DNA of 64,000 nucleotides from Nocardia abscessus (GCF_015477775.1 NZ_JADLQO010000012.1:1-64000), one strand, 5' to 3'. Shown: positions 53,344-62,458, counted from the stretch's first letter. Numbers and translations: made by a program. Notes: generated by a model from the letters alone, not told the origin.

Positions 53344-54471
53344 TCAGGCGACGCCGTCGATGCGTGCGGCGACGTCGATGGTGCGCATCGCCGGGTCGGC
53401 GAGTTCTCTGCGGATCACCGCCGCCACCTGTGCCACCACCTGCTTCTTGATCCCGGCGAGCGCACCGAGGGCGGCCGCCCGCGCGCCGTGCGCGGTGAAC
53501 TCCATCCGGATGTCCGCCGGGTTCGGCGGCGGCACGTCGATCACCACGCGCAACGGGTCGGCGGCGCGGGCGGTGAGCACCAACGGCACCTCGACGTCGG
53601 CGCGATAGCGATTGGCTTTCAGCACGTCCACCGTGATGTCCAGGCTCACCGGCAAGGTCAGGTCGAACGCGACCGGTTCCGCCGCCCGGTCCGTCAGTCG
53701 CGGTATCCGGACCGCGCCGCGGACGGTCACCACCACACCGGCCCGCGGCCCCGTCCGCAGCGGCCCGACCTCGATCGGCCGGCCCGCCAACCGCTCCACG
53801 ACGTCGCACACCCGTTCGCGCGTCACGATGCGGGAGAAGAATCGATGACCGAATTCGTCGTAGCCGATCCAATCGAACGCGGTCTTGTCCCGATGCGGCG
53901 AGCGCTTGCCCGCGACCATGGCCTCGACGTCGAACACCAGGCCGCGGCGGGTGTGCGGATCCGCCAGCATGGCGTTGACCCGGGAGGCGACCTCCCGCTG
54001 CACGACGCCCGCGATCGGGTCGAGCAGCCATTCCCACGCCGAGTCCACCGCTTGGGCGCGCAGGACGAAGCTGATGTCGCGCTGGGTGATCGGCGGGATT
54101 TCGATGATGATGAGCACGGGTTCGGCGGTGCGGGCGTGCAGGGTCAGATCTATTTCGACCCTGGCCTCCAAGCGCAGCTTCCGGCCACCGAGCAGCACCT
54201 TCAGCGTCAGCGACACCGGAACGGTGACCTCGAAGGTCACGCGTGGACCGCTGTCCAGGACGCGCGGGGTGCCGACCTTCCCTTCGGCGACGAAACCGGC
54301 GAGCCCGGCCGGGCCGATCGAGACCGGGCCGATGGTGATGCCGCGCCCCGCCATGCCCGAGACGGCGGACTCGATCCGCGCAGCGTTCACGGCGTGCGTG
54401 ACGAAACGCGCACCGAACTCGGCGTAGTCGATCCAGCCGGGCGCACTACCCGCGTCGTCGGTCGGATGCAT
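53344..54471 (-). CDS. Protein with two tandem copies of an unrecognised domain
   Basis: This protein of about 375 residues consists of two similar halves of about 185 residues. The first begins GWIDYAEFGARFVTHAVNAA and the second DWIGYDEFGHRFFSRIVTRE. Both continue with ITIGPVSIGP / IEVGPLRTGP, then beta-rich segments (FEVTVPVSLTLKVLL / FDLTLPVSLDITVDVL), LHARTAEPVLIIIEIPP / LTARAADPLRVVIDVPPP, and a helix. There is no signal peptide. The fold looks like a lipid- or ligand-binding beta barrel, which is inference. The start is uncertain: ATG at 54471 or GTG at 54513. Confidence 0.72.
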   Translation of the reverse strand: MHPTDDAGSAPGWIDYAEFGARFVTHAVNAARIESAVSGMAGRGITIGPVSIGPAGLAGFVAEGKVGTPRVLDSGPRVTFEVTVPVSLTLKVLLGGRKLRLEARVEIDLTLHARTAEPVLIIIEIPPITQRDISFVLRAQAVDSAWEWLLDPIAGVVQREVASRVNAMLADPHTRRGLVFDVEAMVAGKRSPHRDKTAFDWIGYDEFGHRFFSRIVTRERVCDVVERLAGRPIEVGPLRTGPRAGVVVTVRGAVRIPRLTDRAAEPVAFDLTLPVSLDITVDVLKANRYRADVEVPLVLTARAADPLRVVIDVPPPNPADIRMEFTAHGARAAALGALAGIKKQVVAQVAAVIRRELADPAMRTIDVAARIDGVA

Positions 54472-54701
54472 CAATAGTCCCGGAACCCTCACCTCTCGAT
54501 GGACACCCGACACGGTACGCGACCGATCTTGTCCCGCCCCGGAACGCGCTGGTCTGCCCGAGATCCCCGTCCTGCCGATGAGGGGGAAGCAGGGCGGGGA
54601 CCGGCGACGGCGCTGCCGGGCGCCGCCGTCTCCATCGTAGGACTATCCGGCACGCCGTTTCACCCGCATATCGAACAGAATCCGCTGCGGGGAGGCGCTC
54701 G

Positions 54702-55304
54702 TCACAGTCGTCCGAAACCGACCACACCGGGTAGATCGGCCAGGGCGAGCCGGTACATGCGGACCTCGCCGAACTCGTTGCCGCCGATGGTGGTCACCTC
54801 GCCCGCGTCAGCCCACAGGACGATGTTGGTGTGCTGCCCATAGGGACTGGACTCTCCGTACAGCAGCACGTCGCCGGTGCGCGGGTGGTAGCCCGACCCG
54901 ACTGCGGAGAACCGTCCGTTGCTCTCGTAGTACTCCTGCAGCGTGTACACGCCCGGAATCCGCCACGAGCCCGAATGCGGATTGGACAGCGGCACGCCCG
55001 CCTCGCGGAACACCCAGCTGACGAAGTCGGCGCACCATGCCTCATCGACCCCCTCGGCGTATTTCGTCCCGGCTCCCGGATCGTTGAATTCGCGCTCGGC
55101 GACCGCCACGATCCTGGCCTGAGCCGGATCCAGCGCCGACCGATCGAGGGCAGGGAACTCGGTGAGACGTTCCTCCCCGATCGCCGGATCGCCCCAGCGG
55201 TCCTGCCACAGATAGACCCCGGCGACTGCGGCGGCGGCCACACCGAGCGCCACCAAGACGAGCGCGATCCACCGACCCGTCTGTGATCCCGATTGTCGTC
55301 GCAC
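54702..55304 (-). CDS. Membrane-anchored CHAP-domain amidase/endopeptidase-like protein
   Basis: The 200-residue protein has one N-terminal transmembrane anchor (about 11-33). The external CHAP domain has catalytic Cys91 in EAWCADFVSWVFREAG and His158 in SPYGQHTNIVLWAD, with GDVLLYGE between. CHAP domains cut peptide bonds in peptidoglycan or similar amides. The anchored form suggests wall remodelling close to the membrane. GGAGGGA lies about nine bases before the GTG at 55304; the frame continues to 55406 without a signal. It is divergent from the OpuC operon. Confidence 0.87.
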   Translation of the reverse strand: MRRQSGSQTGRWIALVLVALGVAAAAVAGVYLWQDRWGDPAIGEERLTEFPALDRSALDPAQARIVAVAEREFNDPGAGTKYAEGVDEAWCADFVSWVFREAGVPLSNPHSGSWRIPGVYTLQEYYESNGRFSAVGSGYHPRTGDVLLYGESSPYGQHTNIVLWADAGEVTTIGGNEFGEVRMYRLALADLPGVVGFGRL

Positions 55305-55500
55305 CGTCCCGGTCCCTCCGTACTGCCGACTGTCGACCGTACCGAATGCAACGCGCGAACCCGCCGAACAGTTCCGGCCGCACCCCACGGCAGGTTTCGA
55401 TTCCACGGCGACAGGGCAACCTCTACGAGCCGAAATCGTTTACGGCACCGGGACAACCGCGCTAGTCTCCGGAGAGACCAGCCGATGGGGAGGTACGGCC

Positions 55501-56151
55501 CTGGACACGCTGTGGACATTCATCGTGCACCGCCGGCACCAGTTGCTGGTCGACTCCTACCTGCACGTCTCGGCCGTGGTGCAATCGGTGCTGCTGGCCA
55601 CGGTGGTCTCGGTGCTGATCGGAATCCTGGTCTACCGCAGCCCGCTCGGCTCATCGATCGCCTCCGCCCTGGCCGGCGCGGTGCTCACCGTTCCGTCGTT
55701 CGCACTGCTCGGCCTGTTGATCCCGGTTCTCGGCCTCGGTGTCGCACCGACGATCACGGCGCTGGTGGTGTACGCGCTGCTGCCGATCATGCGCAACACC
55801 ATCATCGGGCTCGCCTCGGTGGATCCCGCCGTGACCGACGCGGCGCGCGGGGTCGGGATGAACCGGCTGCGCGTACTCGCCCGGATCGAACTGCCGCTGG
55901 CCTGGCCCGCCATCCTGGCCGGAATGCGGGTGAGCACCCAGCTGATCATGGGGATTCTCGCGCTCGCCGCCTACGCCAAAGGTCCCGGGCTGGGCAACCT
56001 GATCTTCTCCGGACTCGCGCGCCTCGGCAGCCCGAACGCGGTACCGCAGGCTCTGGTCGGCACGATCCTCGTCGTCGTGCTCGCCCTCGTGCTCGACGGG
56101 ATCTACGTCCTGATCGGACGGCTCACCACCTCGAGGGGAATTCGTGACTGA
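55501..56151 (+). CDS. OpuC-type osmoprotectant ABC transporter permease 1
   Basis: This membrane subunit of a glycine-betaine/choline/proline-type importer has five or six transmembrane segments. The transporter-permease EAA loop is DAARGVGMNRLRVLARIELP, followed by LIMGILALAAYAKGPGLGNLI. The frame contains a GTG at 55525 with no ribosome-binding site. GGGGAGG at 55487-55493 sits seven bases before a CTG at 55501, which gives LDTLWTFIVHRRHQLLVDSY, like the N-termini of relatives. A CTG start is therefore proposed. The stop overlaps the next gene by eight bases. Confidence 0.85.
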   Translation: MDTLWTFIVHRRHQLLVDSYLHVSAVVQSVLLATVVSVLIGILVYRSPLGSSIASALAGAVLTVPSFALLGLLIPVLGLGVAPTITALVVYALLPIMRNTIIGLASVDPAVTDAARGVGMNRLRVLARIELPLAWPAILAGMRVSTQLIMGILALAAYAKGPGLGNLIFSGLARLGSPNAVPQALVGTILVVVLALVLDGIYVLIGRLTTSRGIRD

Positions 56152-57340
56152 CACCGAAACCAGCGGCGCCGCCGCGTCGGTCGTCTCCGGCGTCGAGATC
56201 GTGCTCGACTCGGTGACCAAACACTATCCGGGACAACGTGATCCGACCGTGGACCGGGTCTCGCTGGCCATCCCGGCCGGTGAGATCGTGGTCCTGGTCG
56301 GACCGTCCGGCTGCGGCAAGACCACCACCATGCGGATGATCAATCGGCTGATCGAGCCCACCTCGGGCACCATCACGATCGACGGACGCGACGCGGCCAC
56401 GATCCATCCCGACCGGTTGCGCCGCGGCATCGGCTACTCGATCCAGCAGGCGGGCCTGTTCCCGCACCTGACCGTCGCGAAGAACGTCGCGACCGTGCCC
56501 GGTCTGATCGGCTGGGACCGGCGGCGCATCGCGGCACGGGTCGAGGAGATGCTGGAGCTGGTCGGTCTGGACCCGGACACCTTCCGCGACCGCTATCCCC
56601 GCCAGCTCTCCGGCGGCCAGCAGCAGCGGGTCGGCGTGGCCAGGGCGCTGGCGGCCGACCCGCCCGTGCTGCTCATGGACGAGCCGTTCGGCGCGGTCGA
56701 TCCGATCACGCGGGGACTGTTGCAGGACGAGCTGCTGCGCCTGCAAGGCGAACTCGGCAAGACGATCGTCTTCGTCACCCACGATTTCACCGAGGCGGTC
56801 AAGCTCGGCGACCGCATCGCCGTCTTGGGCGACCGATCCGAGATCCTGCAGTACGACACGCCCGCGGCGATCCTGGCCGACCCGGCCGACGAGACGGTCG
56901 CCGGGTTCGTCGGCGCGGACGCCTCGCTCAAGCAGCTGACGCTGACCCGGGTCCGGGACGTCGAACTCGGCGACTGCCCCACCGCGAGCGAGCAGGACCC
57001 GGTCGAACAGCTGCGCGCCGAGCTCGCCGACCGGGACTGGCCGTGGGCGCTGGTGCTGGACGCTCAGCGCCGCCCACGCCGGTGGGTTTCGGCCGGACAG
57101 CTGGCGCACGCCGCGTCCTTGCGCGACGTCGGCTCGCCGGTGCCGGAGACGTTGTCGCTGAAATCGACCCTGCAGGACGCGCTCGAGGCACTGCTGACCT
57201 ATCAGAACGCGACCGCGGTGGTGACCGGGACGCGCGGCGAGTACGCCGGGCTGATCACCATCGACACCTTGATCGGCCATCTGTCGGCCCTGCGCGCCGA
57301 GCACGGCGCCGACCACGCCGCGGCGGACGGCGCGCCATGA
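56144..57340 (+). CDS. OpuC-type osmoprotectant ABC transporter ATP-binding protein
   Basis: This 398-residue ATPase energises the importer. Walker A is GPSGCGKTT (53-61), the Q-loop is YSIQQAGLFPHL, the signature is LSGGQQQRVG (155-164), Walker B is VLLMDEPFGAVD (175-186), and the switch His is in VTHD. The C-terminal part (about 240-398) has a CBS-like region, with LSLKSTLQDALEALLTYQ as the clearest segment. CBS domains of OpuA/OpuC ATPases sense ionic strength. The GTG start overlaps the first permease and the ATGA at its end couples it to the second. Confidence 0.93.
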   Translation: MTDTETSGAAASVVSGVEIVLDSVTKHYPGQRDPTVDRVSLAIPAGEIVVLVGPSGCGKTTTMRMINRLIEPTSGTITIDGRDAATIHPDRLRRGIGYSIQQAGLFPHLTVAKNVATVPGLIGWDRRRIAARVEEMLELVGLDPDTFRDRYPRQLSGGQQQRVGVARALAADPPVLLMDEPFGAVDPITRGLLQDELLRLQGELGKTIVFVTHDFTEAVKLGDRIAVLGDRSEILQYDTPAAILADPADETVAGFVGADASLKQLTLTRVRDVELGDCPTASEQDPVEQLRAELADRDWPWALVLDAQRRPRRWVSAGQLAHAASLRDVGSPVPETLSLKSTLQDALEALLTYQNATAVVTGTRGEYAGLITIDTLIGHLSALRAEHGADHAAADGAP

Positions 57341-58098
57341 CCACGACAGCGTCACCCGCCGCCCAGCGCAGGGCCGAGCGCATCCGGCTGGTCGCCCAGC
57401 CCGCGCTCGTGCTCGCGCTCACCGCGGGCGTGCTGGTGTGGGCGTACGCCCGCGACCTCACCGTCACGCAGCAGGCCAGCCTGAACGCGGGCAACGTCGC
57501 GACCGTCACCTGGCAGCACGTGCTGATCACCGCGACCGTGGTGCTGATCGTCGTCGCGGTGGCCGTCCCGCTCGGCACCCTGCTCACCAGGCCGGGATTC
57601 CGCCGCCTGGCACCGGTTTTCGTCGGCATCGCGAACATGGCCGCTGCCGCACCGGCCATCGGCCTGATCGTGCTGTTCTATCTGGCCACCCGCACCACCG
57701 GCTTCTGGATCGGCGTGGCGCCGATCGCGCTCTACTCGCTGCTTCCGGTACTGCGCAACACCATCCTGGGTTACCAGCAGGTGGACCGGACGCTCGTCGA
57801 CGCGGGCCGCGGCCAGGGGATGTCGGCGGCGACCGTGCTGCGACGCATCGAATTTCCGCTCGCGGTGCCCTACATCCTGGCCGGGCTGCGCACGTCGCTG
57901 GTGCTCGCGGTCGGCACCGCGACACTGTCGTTCCTGGTGAGCGCGGGCGGGCTCGGCATCCTGATCGACACCGGCTACAAGCTGCGCGACAACGTGACCC
58001 TGGTGGTCGGCGCGGTGCTGGCGGTGGCACTGGCCCTGCTGGTGGACTGGCTCGGCGCGCTCGCCGAAGCGTTCCTCGGGCCGAGGGGGCTGAAATGA
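57337..58098 (+). CDS. OpuC-type osmoprotectant ABC transporter permease 2
   Basis: This 253-residue second membrane subunit has about six transmembrane segments (the first is VAQPALVLALTAGVLVWAY). The EAA loop is DAGRGQGMSAATVLRRIEFP and the following FLVSAGGLGILIDTGYKLRD is typical. It is similar in plan to the first permease but has a longer N-terminus, so the transporter is a heterodimer. The ATG overlaps the ATPase stop (ATGA) and its stop overlaps the binding-protein start (ATGA). A longer frame to 57043 lies inside the ATPase gene and is rejected. Confidence 0.92.
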   Translation: MTTTASPAAQRRAERIRLVAQPALVLALTAGVLVWAYARDLTVTQQASLNAGNVATVTWQHVLITATVVLIVVAVAVPLGTLLTRPGFRRLAPVFVGIANMAAAAPAIGLIVLFYLATRTTGFWIGVAPIALYSLLPVLRNTILGYQQVDRTLVDAGRGQGMSAATVLRRIEFPLAVPYILAGLRTSLVLAVGTATLSFLVSAGGLGILIDTGYKLRDNVTLVVGAVLAVALALLVDWLGALAEAFLGPRGLK

Positions 58099-59069
58099 CC
58101 CGGGCGTGGCGCGCACTCGCGCTCGCGCTCGGTATGGCGCTGGTGGCCGCCTGCGGGCTGCAATCCGGCGGCGCGGTGCCGCTGCGGGTCGGTCCGGGCA
58201 GCATCGGACCGGTGCCCGAGCTCGAGGGCGTGCGCGTGACGGTGGGCTCCAAGGATTTCACCGAGCAGAACATCCTCGGGTATCTCATCGAGTTCGCCCT
58301 CTCGGCAGCGGGCGCCGACGTGCGCGACTTGACCAACATCCAGGGCTCCAACAGCGTGCGCGACGCCCAACTGCACGGGCAGATCGACATCGCCTACGAC
58401 TACACCGGCACCGGCTGGATCAACTACCTCGGCAACGAGACGCCGGTGCCGGACGAGATCGGCCAGTTCGAGGCGGTTCGCGACGCCGACCTCGCCGAGC
58501 ACGGCATGGTGTGGGCGGCGATGGCGCCGATGAACAACACCTACGCGCTGGTCATGAGCGCCCGGACCGCGCAGGAGACGGGCGTGCGGACGCTGTCGGA
58601 CTACGCCCGGCTGGTCGGCGCCGACCCAGCCGCCGCGTCCATCTGCGTCGGCACCGAATTCAACGTCCGCCAGGACGGATTCCCCGGCCTGACCCGCAAA
58701 TACGAGATCGACGCAGGCAAGGTGCGCAAGCAGATCGTCCAGGACGCCGTGGTCTACCAGGCGACCGCCGACGGCAAACAGTGCCGCTTCGGCTCCGTCG
58801 CCGCCACCGACGGACGCATTCCGGCGCTGAATCTGGTGCTGTTGCAGGACGATCGCGGCTTCTTCCCGAAATACAACGCCGCGCTGGTGATGCGCGCGAG
58901 TTTCGCCGAGGCGCATCCGCAGGTCGTCACCGTGCTGACCCCGATCTCGCAGCGCCTCACCAACGAGACCATCACCGAGCTCAACCGGCAGGTCGACGTG
59001 GACGGACGCGAACCCGCGGATGTGGCGCGGGATTGGATGGTCGCGCAGGGTTTCGTCACCCCGCGCTGA
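58095..59069 (+). CDS. OpuC-type osmoprotectant-binding lipoprotein
   Basis: The 324-residue substrate-binding protein has a lipoprotein signal with lipobox LVAAC (Cys20). The OpuAC/ProX-type domain follows: VTVGSKDFTEQNILGYLIE, DLTNIQGSNSVRDAQLHGQI, DIAYDYTGTGWINYLG and LNLVLLQDDRGFFPKYNAAL. Aromatic residues in these segments normally form the cage around quaternary ammonium compounds; betaine or choline is likely but not proven. It is the last gene of a four-gene operon with four- or eight-base overlaps at every junction. Confidence 0.93.
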   Translation: MTRAWRALALALGMALVAACGLQSGGAVPLRVGPGSIGPVPELEGVRVTVGSKDFTEQNILGYLIEFALSAAGADVRDLTNIQGSNSVRDAQLHGQIDIAYDYTGTGWINYLGNETPVPDEIGQFEAVRDADLAEHGMVWAAMAPMNNTYALVMSARTAQETGVRTLSDYARLVGADPAAASICVGTEFNVRQDGFPGLTRKYEIDAGKVRKQIVQDAVVYQATADGKQCRFGSVAATDGRIPALNLVLLQDDRGFFPKYNAALVMRASFAEAHPQVVTVLTPISQRLTNETITELNRQVDVDGREPADVARDWMVAQGFVTPR

Positions 59070-59239
59070 CCCTCGGCACACACGGGTTACTCGGCCGGGC
59101 GAGTGCCGGGAACCGCCCGCGCCCGATCAGCACGGTTCGGCCCGCGACACCTTCGGTCGCACCATGCCGATGAACCCGGAGACGCCGGCCCAGGACGACG
59201 AGCTCTTGTCGCTGTTCGGGTTACCGTGTGACCGACAGG

Positions 59240-59273
59240 TTGCCGGTCGCCGCACCGGGCGGGCGACCGGCAA
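59240..59273. terminator. Hairpin between the OpuC operon and the DinB-fold gene
   Basis: TTGCCGGTCGCC (59240-59251) pairs perfectly with GGCGACCGGCAA (59262-59273) over a 10-base loop. The flanking genes converge, so it can end transcription from both sides. Confidence 0.7.
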
Positions 59274-59288
59274 ACCGCCTACCGGCGC

Positions 59289-59927
59289 TCAGGCGCGCGG
59301 CTCGCGGCCGAGGTAGCGCAGCAGGGCCGCGACGGCGGTGCTGTCGGCCGGGCCGTCCACGATCGCGGCGTACGCGCCCCACTGGCGCAACGGTTCTACG
59401 ATCTCGGCCGCCTCGCCGCTCCCCGGCGCCGGATGGATCGCGCGGGCCGCGGTGAGCAGATGACCGGCCAGTTCGTCGGTCAGCGGCGAGGGCTGGCCGG
59501 TGGCGACCGCGATGTCCCAAGCGTGTACCGCGGCGTCCAGCGCGCACATGACCGCGGCGACCGGGGTGGCGAGCGCGCCGTGCGGCAGCGGCGTCGGCAC
59601 GGTCCCGGTGGCGTCGTCGACCGTCGCCCAGGCGACGGAGGTCTGCTCGACCGCCTCGCGCACCAGGTCCGACGCGGTCCCGTCGATCGCACCCGAGGGG
59701 GCGAACGGGTTGTACGCCGGCCCGTCGCCGATGCCGAGGAACTTCGCGAAGGCCAGCTGATCACCCGCCGCGTGCTGAACGACCTGCGTCACATCCCATT
59801 CCGAGCACGGGGTGGGCAGGTGCCACTGGTCCGCGCCGACGCCCGCGACCACGGTCTCCAGGGCGCGGTAGGAGTCGGTGAGCACATCGCGCCAGACGGT
59901 CTGCAGGGCGGTGGAGGTGGCGTTCAT
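59289..59927 (-). CDS. DinB/MDMPI-superfamily protein (TIGR03086-like)
   Basis: This 212-residue four-helix-bundle protein is of the mycothiol-dependent maleylpyruvate isomerase/DinB superfamily. It has LPTPCSEWDVTQVVQHAAGD with a potential metal-ligand His, then AALDAAVHAWDIAVATGQ-like CALDAAVHAWDIAVATG with a second, and a C-terminal LRYLGREPR segment. Members often use mycothiol, and mshB of mycothiol synthesis is in this window. The reaction here is unknown. It is divergent from a WYL regulator across a region with an inverted repeat. Confidence 0.82.
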   Translation of the reverse strand: MNATSTALQTVWRDVLTDSYRALETVVAGVGADQWHLPTPCSEWDVTQVVQHAAGDQLAFAKFLGIGDGPAYNPFAPSGAIDGTASDLVREAVEQTSVAWATVDDATGTVPTPLPHGALATPVAAVMCALDAAVHAWDIAVATGQPSPLTDELAGHLLTAARAIHPAPGSGEAAEIVEPLRQWGAYAAIVDGPADSTAVAALLRYLGREPRA

Positions 59928-59976
59928 GTCAGAGCCTTTCGCTTCGTTCTTGCTGCTGACACCAGCCTATGCGGCA

Positions 59977-59999
59977 ATTAGGTTATTTCTGTTCCTAAT
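59977..59999. promoter_or_regulatory. Operator-like inverted repeat ATTAGG-N11-CCTAAT
   Basis: ATTAGG (59977-59982) and CCTAAT (59994-59999) form a perfect inverted repeat in an AT-rich patch between the divergent DinB-fold and WYL-regulator genes. It ends 16 bases before the regulator start. The WYL regulator is the likely binder and may control both genes. Confidence 0.65.
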
Positions 60000-60015
60000 A
60001 GTGCGAGGAGAAAAA

Positions 60016-60987
60016 GTGGCCTCGACCACGACGCGTCTGCTGCGGTTGCTGGCGCTGCTCCAAGACCGCGCGTACACCGGGCGCGAGCTCGCCGAGCGCC
60101 TCGGCGTCACCGATCGCACACTGCGCCACGACATCCAGCGTCTGCGCGAGCTGGGCTACCCGGTGCACGCCACACGCGGCGCGATCGGCGGCTACCGGCT
60201 CGGCCGCGGCACGACCATGCCGCCCCTGCTGCTCGACGACGACGAGGCGGTGGCCGTCGCGGTCGCGGTCGGGCTCGCCGAAGACGGCTCCACCGGCATC
60301 GCGGACATCGCGGAGCACGTCACGAAAGCCCTGGGCAAACTGGATCAGATCCTGCCGAAACGCTTGCAGCGCAAGGTGTCCGCACTGCGCGAGGCGACGG
60401 CGATCGGCCCGGCCACGACCGGATCGCGGGAGCCGGACGCGCCGGTGCCCGCCGCGGTGCTCACCACCCTGGCCGGCGCCATCCGCGACGGCGCGACGGT
60501 CCGGATCGCGGAAGCCGGAAGCGGATCCTCCGTCGAGATCGAGCCGTACCGGTTGATCAACTGGCAGCGCCGCTGGTATCTGGTCGCCTACAGCTTGGAA
60601 AACCACTCCTGGCGCGCGATCGCGCTGGCCGGGGTCCTTCGCGCCGAGCCGAATTCCCGCCGTTTCGCCGCCCGCTCACTCCCCGACCACGACCTGGTCG
60701 CTTTCGTCATGCGCCACATCGCCACCACGGGGTGGAAGGTGCAGGCTCGGGTCACCGTGCTCGCGCCCGCCGAAACCGTTGTCGCCCGGATCAACCCCGC
60801 CGTCGGCGTGGTCGAGGCAGTGAACGCGGACACCTGCGTCCTCTACACGGGCGCGGACGCGCTGGAGACGATCGCCATCTACCTGTCCATGCTGATGATG
60901 GACTTCCGCGTCGACGGCCCGCCGGAACTCGTCGCCCACATCCGCACCCTCGGCCGCCGGTACACCGCTGCCGTCCCGGACGCCTGA
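60016..60987 (+). CDS. YafY-type HTH/WYL-domain transcriptional regulator
   Basis: The 323-residue protein has an N-terminal DeoR-like winged helix (about 5-62: LLALLQDRAYTGRELAERLG, VTDRTLRHDIQRLRELGYPV) and a central WYL domain with RRWYLVAYSLENHSWRAIAL at about 180-200. A C-terminal WCX-like domain follows. WYL domains sense ligands such as nucleotides. The GTG at 60016 has GAGGAG five bases upstream; the frame extends to 59878 into the operator region and is rejected. It is divergent from the DinB-fold gene. Confidence 0.9.
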   Translation: MASTTTRLLRLLALLQDRAYTGRELAERLGVTDRTLRHDIQRLRELGYPVHATRGAIGGYRLGRGTTMPPLLLDDDEAVAVAVAVGLAEDGSTGIADIAEHVTKALGKLDQILPKRLQRKVSALREATAIGPATTGSREPDAPVPAAVLTTLAGAIRDGATVRIAEAGSGSSVEIEPYRLINWQRRWYLVAYSLENHSWRAIALAGVLRAEPNSRRFAARSLPDHDLVAFVMRHIATTGWKVQARVTVLAPAETVVARINPAVGVVEAVNADTCVLYTGADALETIAIYLSMLMMDFRVDGPPELVAHIRTLGRRYTAAVPDA

Positions 60988-61000
60988 ATCCCGGACGAGG

Positions 61001-62458
61001 TCAGGAATGCCCGGTAGTGGTCGCCGCGTCGGCCGTCTTCCGCATCGGGATCAGCGCGGTCAGGGCGATCGCGACCAGCGCCGCCGCCATCGCGATGAGG
61101 AAGGTGGTGTGGAACCCGTCGCGCGAGGGCAGCAGGTGCGGGCCGAACTGGATGGTCATGTGCGCCAGCACCACGCTCATCACCGCCGCCGAGGTCGAGG
61201 TGCCGATCGAGCGCATCAGCGAGTTCAAGCCGTTGGCCGCCGCGGTCTCGGTGATCGGCACCGCGCCCATGATCAGCGCGGGCATCGCCGCGTACGCCAG
61301 ACCGACGCCGCCCGCGACGATCACCGAGGCGAGCATGATCTCCCAGACGCTGTTCATCAGGACCACCGCGCACAGGTAGCCGACGGCGATCACCGACGAC
61401 CCGAGCGCGAGGGTGACCTTCGGTCCCCGGCTCGCCGACAGCCGCGCCGACACCGGGGAGAGCAGCATCATCACGAAACCGGTCGGGGCCAGCGCCAATC
61501 CCGCGCTGACCATGGACAGCCCGAAGCCGTATCCGGTCTGCTCCGGCGCCATCAGCAACTGCGGGAAGGTCAGCGACATGCCGTAGAGGGAGAACCCGAC
61601 GGCGATCGAGGCGACGTTGGTGAACAGCACCCTCGGGCGCGCCGATACCCGCAGGTCCACCAGCGGCGAGCGTTGACGCAGTTCGAAAGCGCCCCAGCCG
61701 AGGAACACCACCACCGAAACGGCGAACAGGATCAGGATCGGCGCGCTGGCCCAGCCCCAGTCCGCGCCCTTGGTTATCGCGACCAGCAGCGCGAGCAGCG
61801 CGACCGACAGCCCGATCGCGCCGCCGAAATCGAACCGGGCGGGCGTCCGCACCGGCGACTCCGGCACGAACGCGAAGACCAGTGCGGCGCAGAGGACGCC
61901 GAGTCCGGCCGAAGTCCAGAACAGCACATGCCAGTCCGCGTTCTGCGCGATGGCCGCCGCGACCGGCAGGCCGATCGCGCCGCCGACGCCGAGCGTGGCG
62001 CTCATGATCGCCATCGCGGAACCGACCCGCTCGGCGGGTAATTCGTCCCGCATGATGCTGATGCCCAGCGGAATGGCCCCGACCGCCGCGCCTTGGAGGG
62101 AGCGGCCCACGATCTCGGGCAGCAGGGTGGAGAACGACGCGCAGACCACCGAACCGGCCACCAGCAGAAGCAGATTCGCGAACAAGACGCGGCGCTTGCC
62201 GAACATGTCGCCGAGCCGGCCACTGATCGGGGTCGCCACCGCACCCGCCAGCAGTGTGGCCGTGACGACCCAGGAGGCATTGGATGCCGAGGTGTGCAAC
62301 AGGGCGGGCAGCGACGGAATGATCGGAATGACGAGCGTCTGCATCAGCGAGACGACGACACCGACCATGCCGAGCGTCGCGATGAGCAGTGCCGGCGCTG
62401 GACCGCGCCGATCGCCGGAACCGGAGACGGTCGAGGACGCGTCGGCAGATACAGTCAC
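61001..62458 (-). CDS. MFS drug-exporter-like transporter (DHA2 type, 14 spans)
   Basis: This 485-residue major-facilitator protein has about 14 transmembrane segments. The first cytoplasmic loop has the MFS signature GRLGDMFGKRRVLFANL, and the fifth span has the antiporter-type motif LGVGGAIGLPVAAAIAQ. The DHA2 class exports drugs and other hydrophobic or cationic compounds by proton antiport. The GTG at 62458 has TACCGT six bases upstream; frames to 62473 and 62656 start before that promoter. It is divergent from the MarR gene, which probably represses it. Confidence 0.9.
   Translation of the reverse strand: MTVSADASSTVSGSGDRRGPAPALLIATLGMVGVVVSLMQTLVIPIIPSLPALLHTSASNASWVVTATLLAGAVATPISGRLGDMFGKRRVLFANLLLLVAGSVVCASFSTLLPEIVGRSLQGAAVGAIPLGISIMRDELPAERVGSAMAIMSATLGVGGAIGLPVAAAIAQNADWHVLFWTSAGLGVLCAALVFAFVPESPVRTPARFDFGGAIGLSVALLALLVAITKGADWGWASAPILILFAVSVVVFLGWGAFELRQRSPLVDLRVSARPRVLFTNVASIAVGFSLYGMSLTFPQLLMAPEQTGYGFGLSMVSAGLALAPTGFVMMLLSPVSARLSASRGPKVTLALGSSVIAVGYLCAVVLMNSVWEIMLASVIVAGGVGLAYAAMPALIMGAVPITETAAANGLNSLMRSIGTSTSAAVMSVVLAHMTIQFGPHLLPSRDGFHTTFLIAMAAALVAIALTALIPMRKTADAATTTGHS

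Noticed and set aside
59020..59316. 98-codon frame after the OpuC operon
   Set aside because: It begins inside the binding-protein gene in another frame and runs through a terminator hairpin; no recognisable protein.
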